Assembly (NCBI GenBank): GCA_026182355.1
Contig: JAPFBL010000008.1
Location: forward strand, 3,134,501-3,198,500
DNA length: 64,000 bases
Direction: 5' to 3'
Source: Hermatobates lingyangjiaoensis
Lineage: Eukaryota > Arthropoda > Insecta > Hemiptera > Hermatobatidae
Shown: positions 1 to 12,945 of the stretch, piece after piece
Layout of the letters: the number at the start of each line of letters is the position of its first letter
How positions within the stretch are numbered: the stretch's first letter is position 1
The notes under the pieces: generated by a model
The model's database searches: none
Seen by the model: only the letters and a program-made list of their open reading frames with translations
What the model was told of the DNA's origin: nothing
Position numbers and translations under genes: made by a program

Positions 1-268
1 GATCAGCTCAAAATTAAACAGATGATGATTTTCTTTGTCAGTAAACACGTTCAGGGTTACCAACAATTCTAGAGACTTCAATCAACCTAGGTTAACAAGT
101 ATTTATTATTTTTTAGTTCACTTACTCTCTTATGATGTGTTGACGAAAGGCCTTAGAGCACTGTTTCCAAATTAGTTTCATTGTGGTAAATTAATCCATC
201 TATTACATCAAGTTTATTTTGAATACACTTGATTATATAATCAACTGTTATTATTGATTATACATATA

Positions 269-497
269 TATATTTGATTAAAATAAACGGCAGCTTCCGC
301 ATTCACGACTTTAATACTCGTCCTTTCCAGTCTCCTGACTATTTCTATTTGAGTGGAGGGAAGTTTCCACAAAAATTGTCCTAATGACATTCTTTGACGA
401 AACTTCCCTTCGCTCAAAAAGAAATATCCAGGAGACTGGAAAGGAAAAGTATTAAAGTCGTGAATGCAGAAGCTGCCGTTTATTTCAATCAAATATG
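269..497. repeat. Foldback element, about 100-bp arms
   Basis: Positions 269-369 and 399-497 are imperfect reverse complements (shared boxes AAATAAACGGCAGCTTC, CACGACTTTAATAC and CTTTCCAGTCTCCTG) around a loop of about 30 bases. TATATATATT precedes the left arm. A relative lies at 26,206-26,531, which shares the GCAGCTTCTGC and CACGA boxes and the flanking GTTTAAA...CTGC. This is a non-autonomous, non-coding foldback; no transposase is visible. Confidence 0.8.
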
Positions 498-2322
498 TTT
501 AAATGAGAATTCGCTGCCAACTAATACTAATATACATATGGTACATAATATTTAAAATACAAGTAAACAATAATGCAATATATGTGAACTTATACAGAAA
601 TAATATGTTCAATGTAATAATAATAGTATAAATATGAATTATGAAATATAAAATCTCAAAACCTGCACTTCACCTTTTCAGTATTGGGTCGATTATCTTC
701 GTATCTAGACATAATCCAATCCTGGGAAAGATTCTCATTTAGCTTCTTTAAAATTGATGAACATTTTTAATAAATTGATTTTATTAAGCAGGGTTGTTAC
801 GAGTTTCCATTTGTAACTATCATAATTCTATTTGTTGAAGTTCAACATTCTTTTTTTGAGACACAATGGATGCAATTACAATTAATGAATTTTAAAATAT
901 ACTTTCTTATTCCGTTCATTCGTCTGTTTTTGATTTATTAACAAAAGTCATACTTTTTAACTATTCTTATATAAATTTCAATTTTTTTTTATTGTTTATG
1001 AAGTTAACAACTGCTCTTTTGGTGAAAATCACTTATGTTTTAATGCTTTTTTACTTTTTTTTCATGGACGATAAAAAATATTTAAACAAACTATTATATC
1101 ATTGGTATATTGGGTAAATGTAGACATGGTATTAAGTAATTTTATAAGCAAATAATATTATAATATAGGAAATTTATTTGATTTCTGGAAACTAGGCTAT
1201 TGAAAGGATAGGCTATTGAACTGTAGTGTGGTTATCGTTCTTTTCTTTGGAAAGTAAATTCTGATTAAGTTATTACTCTTAATGAAATAAATAGTCCTTC
1301 GTATGACACTTTGCAAGGTTGAAAACATATTTTTAAACTGCTCACAGTCTCCCATGATGAAAGGAATGAAGTCTTATAGATTTCGATTAGAGATAGAAGG
1401 GTATTTTGTAGAATAATTTTTTTTTTTTGGCATTTGCTATCCATGGATGAATCTTGGATCCCACCATTATGATTCATGGACCTAAGATACTAACTGATAG
1501 AATGTACGAGTAGTTTCTTTTTATCCTTACTAGGAGTAAAAACGGTCATCAATTAGTGGTATATTTAATTGTATGCTGCTGAAGACATTGTGTGATAATT
1601 GATCAATAAATGACATACCAAATGGGTTCATATCTTGCCAACAACTCACTCAAAATCGATCTACAGATGGGAGTTTAAGGTATTTGACTTTCAAATTTTC
1701 CCTCATCCACCCTATCCTACTTATATCACCCCAGGCGACATTCTTTTTTTTTTCTTTCCACTACAAAAAAAAAATTGAAGATTCGGAGATTTGACAATAC
1801 AAATAAATAGATTTAAGAAGGGTAACTACGGTAGTCGACATTAATTTCTGACTTCAAAATAACAGTGACATTTGTGAGGTATAATCACACTGGGAGGAGT
1901 ATATAACTCTCTATGGTATCTGTGTAGAGATTTTTTATAAATATGAGATAAAATAAAAAAAGAAATAACTAATAAAAAAATCTGCTGAAGTCAGTATTTA
2001 ACTTTACTATAAGTAAACCTATTATCAAGCTAATTCATTAAATAATCAATTTACCCTTTTGATTAATTTTAGTGTGTGTATATACATGTTGTCAGTTATA
2101 ACGAAAGTGTGAATTTTTTTATAGCACAGTCTGAAATGTGACTAAAGGTGGAATGCAGTTTTCATCATTCAGTATTCAATTTAAGACAATACGTCATATC
2201 TATATAAATAAATGAAAGTTTTGTCTGCACGATGCCTAGAACTGACTCATTTCAATTTTCTTTACATAGAGAAACCGAATCCACCCTTAGAAAAATTTCT
2301 GTCGGTTTGTCCTCAAAATTTC

Positions 2323-2605
2323 GTCACAAGTAAACTTAGCCACCATAAGATATATCAAGCTGAAACTTTGACAGTAGAGTTGTGTATCTCTAACTAAAAT
2401 ATAGGGCCTGAATTGATTGGAAATTCAACGTAGAAATGAAGTTATGGACATTTAAAGCAAACACGTTTGTCACAAGTAAACTCAGTCACCATGAGACATA
2501 GTGAACTAAAACTTTGACACTAGATTTGTGTATGTCTAACTTAAAATATAGGCTCTGAATGGATTGAAAATTTAGCGTAGAAGTGAAGTTATGAACTTTT
2601 AAGCT
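2323..2605. repeat. Tandem duplication, about 146-bp unit
   Basis: Two diverged copies sit head to tail (2323-2468 and 2469-about 2605), each starting GTCACAAGTAAACT and sharing GAAACTTTGACA/AAAACTTTGACA and GAAGTTATG. They lie just 5' of the Helitron helicase relic and may be internal Helitron sequence. No reading frame is preserved. Confidence 0.7.
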
Positions 2606-2794
2606 GTATTTTGCTAACTTCACAGACATCTTTAATTTGAAAATACACAGGTGTAGCAAGTAGGTATTGTTAGTTGACTTTAATTTCATTTCCGTATGTG
2701 AATATATTGCGTATTTGAGATCATTGAAAAGGTGTTTCCCAGAGTTGAAGATGTACTATCTATTCAGAATAAATAGTTTTGTGAACGAGCAGTA

Positions 2795-3147
2795 TCATTG
2801 ATTCCGAGGCACTATACGTTTCCGTTCAAACGATTGCAAAATCCCGTCAGTGTCTATTTCGCAATGACGTTAACTAAGTCGCAAGGGGAAACTTTATCAA
2901 AAGCAAGAACTGAAGTGAGCATTCTCACATGGTCAACTGTAGTTTGCTTACTCAAGAGTCTGAGGTTCCAACTGTTTGTTCTTCTATGAACCTGAAGGAC
3001 AGACAGCTAATGTGTTGTATACAGAGGCATTTGCTTAACACTGTACAAATAGTGGTATTTTCTACTATTTTATAATTTCTAATAATATTTTAGAATACCA
3101 AGTATAATGGAATTTTTGATTCCGCCAAAGACGGGGATGTGTGCTAG
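2795..3147 (+). pseudogene. Helitron helicase C-terminus and 3' terminus, decayed
   Basis: Translation from about 2798 gives FPFKRLQNPV and FAMTLTKSQGETL, the C-terminal motifs of the PIF1-like helicase of Helitron RepHel proteins (family form: FPF-RLQFPV, FAMTINKSQGQT). After a frameshift near 2910 the next motifs appear in another frame: FSHGQL, a stop, AYSRV, then EPEGQTANV. About 100 bases further on, CTAG at 3144-3147 is followed by T and preceded by a weak GC-rich hairpin (CCG...CGG, 3122-3134). This is the form of a Helitron 3' end, which inserts between A and T. Stops and the frameshift make the gene dead. The 5' end was not located. Confidence 0.75.
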
Positions 3148-3283
3148 TGGTAACTAAGTTTTCTAGAATTTCGTGAAATAACGGATACAATATTAGCCGT
3201 TATAGCGTAAGTACTCGAAGTAGGCCTAGTTTCACAATTTAAAAACATACTTATTTTTATATTCATGAGCGTATCAAAAAAAA

Positions 3284-4933
3284 ATCTGGAGTGGCCTACA
3301 CTCTACTTTCCTATAAGTAACTTAATGTCAAATTTCTTGAGTATATAAAACATAACGTCTCATTTAAGCATAACGTAAACATCTAAATGGGATATAATTA
3401 TTAGCCTGTCATTCCTGAGGTAGTACAGATAGTGATTGAAGGACATATCAATTTATAGGCTTATTTTTGTACATCACAAATAATTTATTATTTGCAAATA
3501 ATTTCATTAGTATAACTACAGCAGTAATAACATTTTTGAAAAACCAAAATGAACATTTCTTGAAACGAAATAGTATCCTACAAGAGAACATGGCTATTGT
3601 TCAAATAGCCAGTAGATTTCTTACATAGTTTACTTGACATCCTTCTTCATTGAATATTAATGTAAAATTTTCAAATTTGAAACAGTAAAATACTCTTTTT
3701 TTCTCTGAAAAACTTCTTAAAGAGCGAAGAAAATGTTGTTTTAAGGTGATTTGTTAATTAAAGATGTACGATAATTACAGTTATTAATCTCTAAACGAAA
3801 GATTTATATTTGGAATTATCTTTTACATTTTTGGTTTTTAACAGAATTATTATACTGGGAATTTTATGGCTTCTTAGTATTTAATAAGACCATTTTCCTT
3901 CCCCTTTGTCAAATAACATATATACGAATTTTTTTTTAATGAGTGTTATCATTTACCTGCACAATATTATTCCTCTTACATCTCTTATAAGTCAATAATA
4001 TATTTTCATTTTTCCATTAGAAACATCAATTTTATCTCAGTGGATTCGCTCAAAAAATTTCTAAGTCAATGTAAACAATGTAAAAAAATACAAAAAATTC
4101 GACAAGTATAGCAAGTGATCTCTTAGTCTAAGATAAACAAAGAGTTTTTATATCGTTATTGCTCTTTCCCGTAATTAAACATTCATGATTTTTTTTTTAT
4201 GAATTGCTAATTTTTTGTTCCATTTTTGGTCAAATTTTCATTATTTTTTAACGAGCCGTTTTGCGTCAAAAAATCATTTTCTGAAAACACAAATCGTACT
4301 GTAACGCCCCTTTAGCGAATGTAATTTCAAAAAAAAATATCTCAACTCATTCGCCATATAATGTTCTATTTGTAGGCATAGTTTCATTCTTGTCCGTCAA
4401 ACAGTATGGCTTGTATCGCTCTCACAAGGTTTGAGATTGATTTATAAGTCAAAATTTTTACATTTTATTGAAAAAAAAATATTTTTTGTTGTCTTAAAAC
4501 TCTGAATATATTTTTCGTTTGTTGCATTTGTAACTTCAAAGATAATGTCAAAATTTCAAAACTCTAGGGTTATCAGTTTAGGAGAAATAAATGTTTTAAA
4601 AAAAACAGTTTTTGGCCAAAAAACAGTTTTTGGCAAAAAAACTGACTTTTCCATCATGCATAATTCTTCCCAAACAATAGGGATCTTCGTCTTTATGAGG
4701 CCTATTTTTGTGTAAAATATCAACTTGATCCATCAAAGATTCTGGACCGTAGCGTGGTAACAAGCAATGCTAACACACGCACCCACCCACGCACCCACCC
4801 ACCCACCCACACACACACAGACATCATCGTAAAAACGTCATAAAACGACTTCTGGGACCTCAAAACATGTAATTCCGTCAAAATCTCGAGATCGAATTTT
4901 TTCACGATCACTATACTTTACTTATAGTAAAGT
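3284..4933 (-). mobile_element. 1.6-kb non-autonomous repeat, copy A (inverted)
   Basis: This is the reverse complement of the units at 47,398-49,026 and 49,027-50,639 over its whole length. One end carries ATCTGGAGTGGCC and CACTC (3284-3302); the other carries the near-palindrome ACTTTACTATAAGTAAAGT read on the minus strand. A CACCCACCCACC block (4779-4820) is the counterpart of the GGGTGGG block in the other copies. No ORF is conserved among the copies, so it is non-autonomous. T-runs (A-runs on this strand) abut both ends. Confidence 0.85.
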
Positions 4934-5229
4934 AAAAAATTCTTTATTAACTAATTGGAATTATTTTTGTGAAATAAATGTCTATTACTCTTATAAAATA
5001 ATTATGGTGAGGTGATAGACCAGGATGGCATGTTGTTAAAAAGAAGTCTTTTGATGAACGCCACGTTTCGGACACATTGTGCAGTTATATCTATTTGATT
5101 ACTATATCGTAACAAACCGGACATCAAATATCAACAAGATTTGTCAAACGGCCCAGCTTATAGAATGTTCGTAAAATTTTCCTATAAACAACCACCCAGC
5201 ATACGAAGCCAATCATAAGAAAAAAAATG

Positions 5230-5325
5230 CTGTGTGTTCTCAATATATATAAATTTGACAAAAACGAAATTTGTCAAAATGAAATTTTTCAATGATGGCT
5301 ATACTTTGCTTATTGTAAAGTAAAG
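5230..5325 (-). repeat. Terminal fragment of the 1.6-kb repeat
   Basis: It ends in GGCTATACTTTGCTTATTGT followed by AAAGTAAAG, matching in diverged form the palindromic terminus of copy A. The body of the element is missing. Confidence 0.55.
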
Positions 5326-7368
5326 AGAACTGTTTAATACTCCCTTGTACTTGGTTGGGGCTGATGGTTATATGTTCTTTGTGAAGAATGTAGTACAGTG
5401 ATATTTTTGGCTTATTACTAAAGCAAAACCTTCGGTATCATAGACCATCAAGCTAACCGAAAGCGCAAAATCTCCATGTTCTACTTATAAATTTACTCGT
5501 CTTCATGGGTTAGAGTAAAGAAATGAGAGATTAGAATTTTATCATGTAATCTGTACTGATCTCAACTTAATGCTTTATACCAAATTTTTCTCTAGCTAAC
5601 GAGTTAAAAACTTTTTTGTCTCGTTGAGTCTGACAAGATGAATCTTAAGATTGTATCTCGTTATAAAGTCTTCTGTGAACTTCATCTTCGTAGATCTATC
5701 CCTTTGGTTAAAAATATTTCGTAACTTCTATATTCTAGTAGTTACCCAAATAAATCTCAAAAGCATGTAGCCAAGACCTGCAGGTTATGGACCTTTATTT
5801 ATTGACTCTTTTATCATAATTTATAGATTGTATAAATTTGTATATTTATGAAACGATCATCTTTTATGAGCAACTTGTTAAATTCTATGGCTATTTTTAA
5901 TCTTATAGCTCTTCTACTGAATGTCACTATTTTATTGGGTTATGCATGTTTTTATTGTTCTATAGTTTCACGGTCATATTCTAAGTAGGTTTCCATGTTA
6001 AAAAGTACAATCTCTGAATTATTTCATCTCTTATATATGCCTTCCATCTCAGTAATTTTTGTAAACTCATTGAGTGACATTTATATACGATAGGAATACT
6101 AACATAAATTTCCTCACAAATAACGTGTTTTAAACTTTTGGAACTCTTCCTTTGTGTACATCGGGTTGAACAGAAGGTGAGTGGCCGAGCAATGTCGCGT
6201 TGGTTCAAAGAAAGTTTTAACATGAACAACACGTTTCGATCACATTGTATTCTCCCTGAGTTTACAATTGATTACAGAGAAGGCGATGGACTGAGGAAGT
6301 CATGTTGGTTGAAAAAAAGTTTAAGGAAAGGCAACACGTTTCCAACACTTAGTCTTCTTCCTGCTTTAGCTGCATCTTCCTGTTAAGAGGGATATGCTAA
6401 GGATAAACACTAAATGATAGAAACGTATTTTTTTCATAAATTCTTTTATTTTGTTTGATGTTCCTATTATTATCATGTTGTTGCATATCTTTGTTGCCGA
6501 TGTCAATAGTGGTGCACTTCTATTTTGTAATATCACAGTCCAAAAAGTTGTCACTATTGGAGAGGTTATGAGGTGTATTGTCAGAATGAAGACTTCGCTG
6601 ATCTTGACTTTTCTTCCCTACTCTTTTCTTCCCAACTTGACTTTTGAATGGCTATTGATAATAGAATGTTTTGGAATTAATAGAGTAAATTTGACGAGGA
6701 ACGTTTGGTTTAGATTACAATAAATATGAACATATTAATGGGACTTGGATGTTTAGTATTGCTATAAATATTAAAGTTATGAGATGCTAACGTACTCATG
6801 TTTAATCCTTCTGCGTTCTATCAGTAAGGTGTTTCAGAGAGCTGTGACCACGTGCCTGTGAAGTGAAATGTGATTTAGCAAGTCCCAGCAGCTGACACTT
6901 CTAACTTTAGACTTTGTTTTATTGCCTTTCCTTTCTTAATTCTTAATCCGCGCAAGTTATTCCTTTTTTTTTTCGTTATTATACCCCCATTAAGAACGAC
7001 TTCGTTAGGGACGCCTATAAATAGTGTTCCTCACAGATTGGTCTATTTTAACTGAGTTCTTTTGCACCTGTTGGGTATAACTGCTGCCTTGTAATTCATA
7101 TCTGCCTTTCTTTAATTGCATCGCCACGAGCTGCTGGTTTTTCATTGACTTTTAAAAAGAATTTCAACTTATCTCAACACCATACTATCTATCAAACATG
7201 TTTGCTTAGCTTAGAAATTACATTTTCGTTATGATGAGAAAATGGCTATTTGTTGCAGGTTTTTGTTACTCATACTACGAAACACATATTATATTGTCAC
7301 ATGCTCATAACTTTTCATGCGGGAGATGAGAAACGTGGTGGCTTGATAGCTCCAACGAGGAGCTAGAC

Positions 7369-7456
7369 CCAGCATGGCAGGCAACCTGCGGCCCGCGTGG
7401 ACACATGCGGATGTCCAACAAAAGTCCAACACGTACTTTTGTGCGGCCCTCGGCAC
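7369..7456. mobile_element. Possible hAT-type terminal fragment
   Basis: CAGGCAACCTGCGGCCCGCG followed by ACACATGCGG and then GTGCGGCCCTCGGCAC resembles the GC-rich terminal sequence of many hAT-superfamily elements (family form: CAACCTGCGGCCCGCGG). The recognition is from memory and covers one end only. No transposase or second terminus was found. The GC content stands out sharply from the flanks. Confidence 0.4.
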
Positions 7457-7565
7457 AATATATATAAGCTTTTTACACTATTAGAGTAAAACAAACAATT
7501 TTTATAATTTTTTTTTTGTAGAGGGTTTGAGGTACTGACAAAGTCAGTCCTCCGACGGTGATTCC

Positions 7566-7840
7566 TCAAGGGAATATTGCTTCTCCCATTGAATTTACAT
7601 TGGTAGTCTTAAATTTTGCCTAAATCAAGTGTATTTAGAATAGGGATCTATAGTGAATACCTGAAATCGTACAAACTCGTGGCCAACAATTTAACATCCT
7701 CTCCGAGGTTTGATGTGCTCAGATTTGTTCACATCCCACGTGAATTAATCGGGGGCCAGGGTGGGTATCGAACCTTTACCTACCAGTTCAAAGCCGTGCA
7801 CATTGACACTGAACTAGCCTGGTACCCACTGTCATGCTTG
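7566..7840 (-). repeat. tRNA-derived SINE, family 1
   Basis: On the minus strand a tRNA-like head (near 7835-7750) has an A-box-like GGCTAGTTCAGTG and a B-box GGTTCGATACC. It is followed by a body ending in the family's GATCCCTATTCTAAATACAC-like stretch. Related copies occur at 8400-8585, 24,690-24,900, 28,509-28,800, 29,860-30,120, 33,755-33,960 and 62,625-62,760. The sequence is too diverged to be a working tRNA gene. Confidence 0.75.
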
Positions 7841-8399
7841 GAACTGCTTTAAGCCAAAATAGCAGACTCAAGGGCGCTTGTAAAGCCCTGTTGTAAAAAA
7901 AAAAATAAATAAATGACAGATAATTCGTACTCACTTTTCCTAAACAAAGAAAACATAACTTGTCATTTATTGTATCATTGAATGAGTTTTAGATTTTTAT
8001 ATTTCTTGACGCATCAGAAATTAAGCAATATTGAGCAAAATTGATAACTTGCTGAAATCATTTATAACATGTAGAAATCATTTCATCATCAAATTCAGAT
8101 CTCATCATGAAATATCAAATGGTAATTATGAATTATCATGGAACCTCATGATATCTTGAAACCAGTGATATTCAAATTAAAAGTTCAATAATATATGTTG
8201 TTATTCTTAAGAGATTATTTTAAAGATGTGTATAATTTTTGTAGTCCCTAATGGAATCAGTGATGTTTATGCTTTAACTTAATAGAATTATTTAATAAAG
8301 AATAACAGCTGTAGTTTAAGAGAGTAGATTATAGGTAAGGTTAGGTTGTAGTGGCCATCCCATGGAAGATAACACATCAACGATTAGCCCTTTCTGATA

Positions 8400-8585
8400 C
8401 CACACAGTGAACATTGAGAGTCCTAAATTTTACCTGACGTAGTGTATTTAGAGTTGGAATTAGTTTTTACGAGTGCATGACATCGTACAAGTTTAGGGCC
8501 GATAGCTTACTCTGAGCCCATTGTCTCCGAGAGACAATACGTAAGTACGTGAGTACGTAAGCCGTTGGACCACCCTGACCCCCCC
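8400..8585 (-). repeat. SINE family 1 copy, head missing
   Basis: It shares the body strings CCTAAATTTTACCTGACGTAG, GTGTATTTAGAG and ACATCGTACAAG with the other family-1 copies, in the same orientation as the 7.6-kb copy. It ends in a C-run about 70 bases before the PHLDB splice acceptor at 8656. The tRNA-like part is absent or unrecognisable. Confidence 0.65.
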
Positions 8586-8656
8586 TGAGTATAAATTCTT
8601 ACTAATTCTAATGTGTGTTTACATGTGATTTCTATTGAAAAGTGATACATTTTCAG

Positions 8657-8914
8657 AGGCCACTGACGAGGTACCTGCCGATCAGCAGTTCTCATCTAGA
8701 CTTAAGGCAACACATCACAGAGGCAGGCCATCAAGTCGACCTATGTACTCACATCACTCTCGACTCGACGTCCTGCCGAGGCTTCCTCCACAAGCTTGCT
8801 TCTCGATGGCCTCGCTGGAACAAACGATGGTTTGTCTTCGATAGAACCAAACGCTTCCTAGCTTACTACTCTGATAAATCAGAGAAGAAACTCCGCGGTG
8901 GAGCCTATTTTCAG
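8657..8914 (+). CDS. PHLDB: PHLDB-type protein, penultimate coding exon (first half of PH domain)
   Basis: This exon encodes 86 residues of a pleckstrin homology-like domain family B protein (vertebrate PHLDB1/LL5-alpha and PHLDB2/LL5-beta relatives), a cytoplasmic adaptor that binds membrane phosphoinositides and organises the cell cortex. It reads RPLTRYLP at the start, then a linker, then the first PH-domain strands: CRGFLHKL (from about residue 42), WNKRWFVFDR and AYYSDK, ending YFQ. These match the family's CRGYL-K, KKRWFVFDR-R and YYADKHE-KLKG-IYFQ pattern. The acceptor is TTTTCAG at 8651-8656 and the donor is CAG|GTAAAT; the exon is 258 bp, phase 0 at both ends. The in-frame ATG at 8642 is intronic, so it is not a start. 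The basic KRWF strand, where lipid headgroups bind in PH domains, is kept. Confidence 0.93.
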
Positions 8915-11900
8915 GTAAATAGAACTCTAAAATTATAAACCTATTCATAATAGCCTTTCAAAAATGTAAAGCTCACCACAAATTTGTTCTATAAAACTAA
9001 ATTTATTTTAGAATTTTATAAAATTTTGATTGATACGAATTCTTCTCGTTCATGTATTGTAAACTAAGTTAACAAATAATGAAAATGTGAAATTAATAGA
9101 ACCAAAGTTATGTGGGTTAACGTTGAATATGATTGTTTTTCCTTATGTAAAACATAAAAATTAATATTATTGGTGCACCGGTTATTTGTCTGATGTGACC
9201 GCATAGTCCGCATAAGCACCCTTGTAGGTTAGGTATATGTTCTCGGCCCTCATTAGGACACCATGTCTCTACATTTTAGGTACGAGTATAATTAGCTTAG
9301 CCTTTAGGCTGCACCATGGTTAATAAGACTGTTCTGATGTGTTTCACAGAATTCCTGTAACCATATAATGTACCAACCGTATCATTACCATGATGACTAA
9401 AGGAAACAGTATTTATGAACACTTCTCGAATCTCTGCTATATTGCTCGGAGTATTATACCATGAGTCTTCAAAAGACTGATGACCGCCTGGTGGCTACGA
9501 AGCTACTAAGGTTGACTGCATATGCATATGTTGAGAATTAACATATCAATCTCCGATGTGCCCATGAAATATTTCCGAAACCGAACATTTTACTACCGGT
9601 TCAAATACAGGTTCTGTAGCTGCCTCTTTTCACACTACAGGTAGCTCCTGCTTGTGGAGTAGTTATTTGTCTCAGTTACAAGTTTTAGATGTCACCATGA
9701 TGAGTAATCGCAGACCTTTATGGTAATATCTAAAGGGTTATTACTATAAGAATCCTCAAGATTTCTAGTAATAAACATTTGGATATTACCATAAATCTAG
9801 TCTCTTTGATGTGCCTCATAAATTTGAACCATTTATAAAGCTTCGCGATGTTTTTGTGAAAACAAACAAGTTTAGATTTAATTAAAGTGTTCATAGTTGT
9901 AAAATTATGAAGAAGACATTTGTTGCGGATGAGTTGAAATTCAATCATCTACAGCGTTATTTATTAAAAGTGAGTCAAGTGAGGTCTTTAACAACGGTTT
10001 CCCGCATGATTTTACACCTAAATGTTTATTAATAAAGTTTCATTTCAAATGTACTTTTTGTTACGTTCAAATGTAACTTTGAATTTAAAACAGTGAAATT
10101 AGTAAATATACAACAAAATTTTACAAATAACACCTGAAGTAAAAATCAACCTCTAAAGTTACAGTAATTAATTCAGAAATGTGACTAAAATTTTTAAACT
10201 AAAACAAGTGGTCTTCGTCAGAGTGATCCTTCATTCAAGTAGGACTCTGATGAAGTACCAGATATTTTGGTTGGAAGATCTTATTATTTACTCATCCTTT
10301 TAATTTATGGACAAATTTCTCCATTGTGTTTCTGAGGAACTGTTTCTTTTTCAAGAGCTCTGAAAGGGAAATTCCGAGTTTGTCACTGTACTGATTAGTT
10401 ATAAAGGTATAAGAATGTTACCTGGCTGGTTAACCATAGCATCTTTATTTATTAGTCTTCCCTTTCACATTTTTTTGTATTTTGTATTAGTCTGCTTAAA
10501 GGACTGTCGTAAATTTATAGGTAGACCATTCATTTATGGTAGTATTATATACATTTTGAGGTGATTTATGTAACTGACTGCTTTAAAAAAGAAAGTGGTT
10601 AACAGTGATTTGATAACTACTCTGCATGATTGTCAACTAGTGTGGCATTCCACTTGCGACTCTGAATTCCGACTTAGTGTTTTATGACATCCATCTTGCA
10701 TTAACTCTTATCAACAACCAAAGAGTTCTTGTACGTTAATTGCTAATTAATTAAGCCTAATGAGGTTTATATGATTAATTTATAAACACTCATGTTTAGT
10801 AATTACTTCCATGATCGGGATATGTAGGCATGGGTATCTTTTCATTTGGATGCATTTATATTGCACTACACATCGCTTTTTATAAATACTCTTATTAACT
10901 TGGATTTGAAATGGTCGTCCTTAACTAATGTTGCTGCCAAATAACCAATGTGCCAAATATTATATATGGTATGTATATATTATGCATAATATATGTACGG
11001 CTTATAATTAAATTTTCAATTGATTATCTTATTATTTTAAAGCCTTACTTATAAATAAACCCTAGGGACAACATGTCCTCATTTATTAATGACAAATAAA
11101 CCGAAGTTATGCACAGTTTTTCTTATCCATGTACCATACTTATAGGATTCTATGAATCGGTGCCTAATTTTAACTGTGAAGCACCAATCCCATTTTAACT
11201 TTATTATCAGACGTACCAGCGGAATCTGATGTCACCTGTCTAAGTAACCACGCCCAATGAAACAACACTTCGTATTGGGAGTTTGAACATAGCTACGGTT
11301 AGTTAAGAAATTCTTTAGTGACATGAAAGCAGAATGCGACATATGTGGAGAATTGAATTATAGCTATTCTTCATTAGTATTACACTTATAATATTAGTAT
11401 TGTACATTCAACCCATATTTTGGAATAATGGAAGTTATTAACAGCAGCCAATTGTGCTGAACATTTTGATGGCTATCTGGTCAGAAGCTCAACCGTTTAA
11501 TCCAACCTTTCGATAATTTCATTTTTATGGCTGCATGAAAAAAAAGTTAGCAAAAAAATAGAATCAATGATAAGAAGTGATAACAAAATAATGATACTTA
11601 CGAAGAGTGTAGGATTTGTAAGTTTTAACTGAGCTTGTGTTCTTAGCAGGTTATATCGATGTTACAGTGGAATCTAAAGTGTTACGAGATTAAATGGGTA
11701 GAAAATTTAAGGCAGGAGAAGCAATATGAACATCAAATAACGCATGAAGGAAGTAAGAAAAGGTAAAAAAGCCGTAGGCATCAATCTAGTCAATACTATG
11801 CTCCTAATCCTTTTCTCATCTTGGTTCTTTTCAATATTTATTCTGTTAATACCCTGGACTTTATTGTTGCAACGATATAACCTACTCAGAACATAATTTT

Positions 11901-12654
11901 AATTAGAACCTACCGATCTGACTCCTACAATCTTTATAAGGTATTACATTTATTATCACATCTTTTCATTGTTTTTATCTGTGTTTTTTGGTTAATTATA
12001 TTAGTATTATAGTTCTTTCTTAATTACAAATAAAACAATTAATAATTATTTAAATGTGTTTTAGTGTTTTGTTTAGGTTATATAAATGAATTTATTTTTT
12101 CTTTTCATTAGAAAGTTTGCACGCTTTAATATAGTAGGTGGTATAAAGGAGAGGTTGTTTTGATTAAGATAGGCTAGACTTGCTGGTGTGCGGTGTTCAT
12201 TTTTATTGTCTCAACTTTAATCAAACACCCTTATACTTGAGTCAAAAGATGACTCAACTCTAACAATTCCTTATTAGTAACCCTGTTAGAGGATAAACAA
12301 GTTAAACAACCATTAAACAATAGTGCTTATAAGCAGTCTCCATTGTTAAGTTCGCCTTTTATTACTTCATTTTACCATTTTACCATTTTACTGCCTCATA
12401 GATCTAACGGCACAGTGCAAAATGAAATTGTGTAAATATTTTACTAGTTATGAAAAATCTTTAGTGCATGTATCTTTATAAAAAACATAGTAAATCTGAA
12501 ATTTATATTGAAATGTTCATTTCTTTACTATATAATTTTTATATTCATTTCTTTTTTAAAGCTACATTAAACTATGCTTTGTTTTTTTTGTTTTAAACTT
12601 AAACCAGTTTTACGTCATAATTATTGTGAATTCATACTAGTTCTTTGAAGTAGT

Positions 12655-12945
12655 GTATTTAGTTCAAATGTTGCTCTGACGATGTCCATTTGTTTTGGTT
12701 GAAAGATCTTAGTCCAATTCCTGCATTTCTTACGTTGGTGCATTTCTTTTCGTGATTTTTAGATGCCATTTGGTTAGAGTGTAATGTTATATATCTATAA
12801 TAGTTATAAAACTCTGATGTCCGATCTCTTTTGTTTTCTTTCCACCGTGCATTGTCTGAATAAATAATGAAATATACGTAATTTTGTGGCAGCGAACCCA
12901 CGATCTTTGCATTCGAAATCTAGCGCACTATGCTCTGGGTTGTGG
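12655..12945 (-). repeat. tRNA-derived SINE, family 2
   Basis: On the minus strand the head at about 12,945-12,890 reads AGCATAGTGCGCTAGA (A-box-like) followed by GATCGTGGGTTCGCTGCC (B-box). The body then runs through AATTACGTATATTTCATTAT to a CTTTCAACC box shared with the TA-bounded elements. The head differs from family 1, so this is a separate SINE lineage. No acceptor-stem pairing supports a real tRNA gene. Confidence 0.6.

Larger units (their letters stand above)
1..8656 (+). other. Upstream/intronic DNA of the PHLDB-type gene, no exon found
   Basis: The exon at 8657 begins inside a protein, so earlier PHLDB exons must lie left of the window or in an unrecognised short exon here. I found no further coding exon on the plus strand. 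Apart from the repeats listed separately, 500-2160 and 5330-7360 are AT-rich and hold nothing I can assign. Weak direct repeats around 6160-6370 and 5030-5100 share an ACACGTTTCGATCACATTG-like string, the same kind of box seen in the TA-bounded elements. Confidence 0.6.

Noticed and set aside
2212..2397. 61-codon plus-strand ORF as an upstream PHLDB exon
   Set aside because: It overlaps a tandem duplication next to a Helitron relic and has no similarity to PHLDB coiled-coil or linker sequence.
6138..6723. Overlapping 80-90-codon ORFs on plus and minus strands
   Set aside because: Chance frames; part is a diverged direct repeat containing ACACGTTTC boxes, without domain similarity.
12885..12945. 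Possible tRNA gene
   Set aside because: B-box present, but no acceptor stem pairing and a longer repeat body follows; it is a SINE head.
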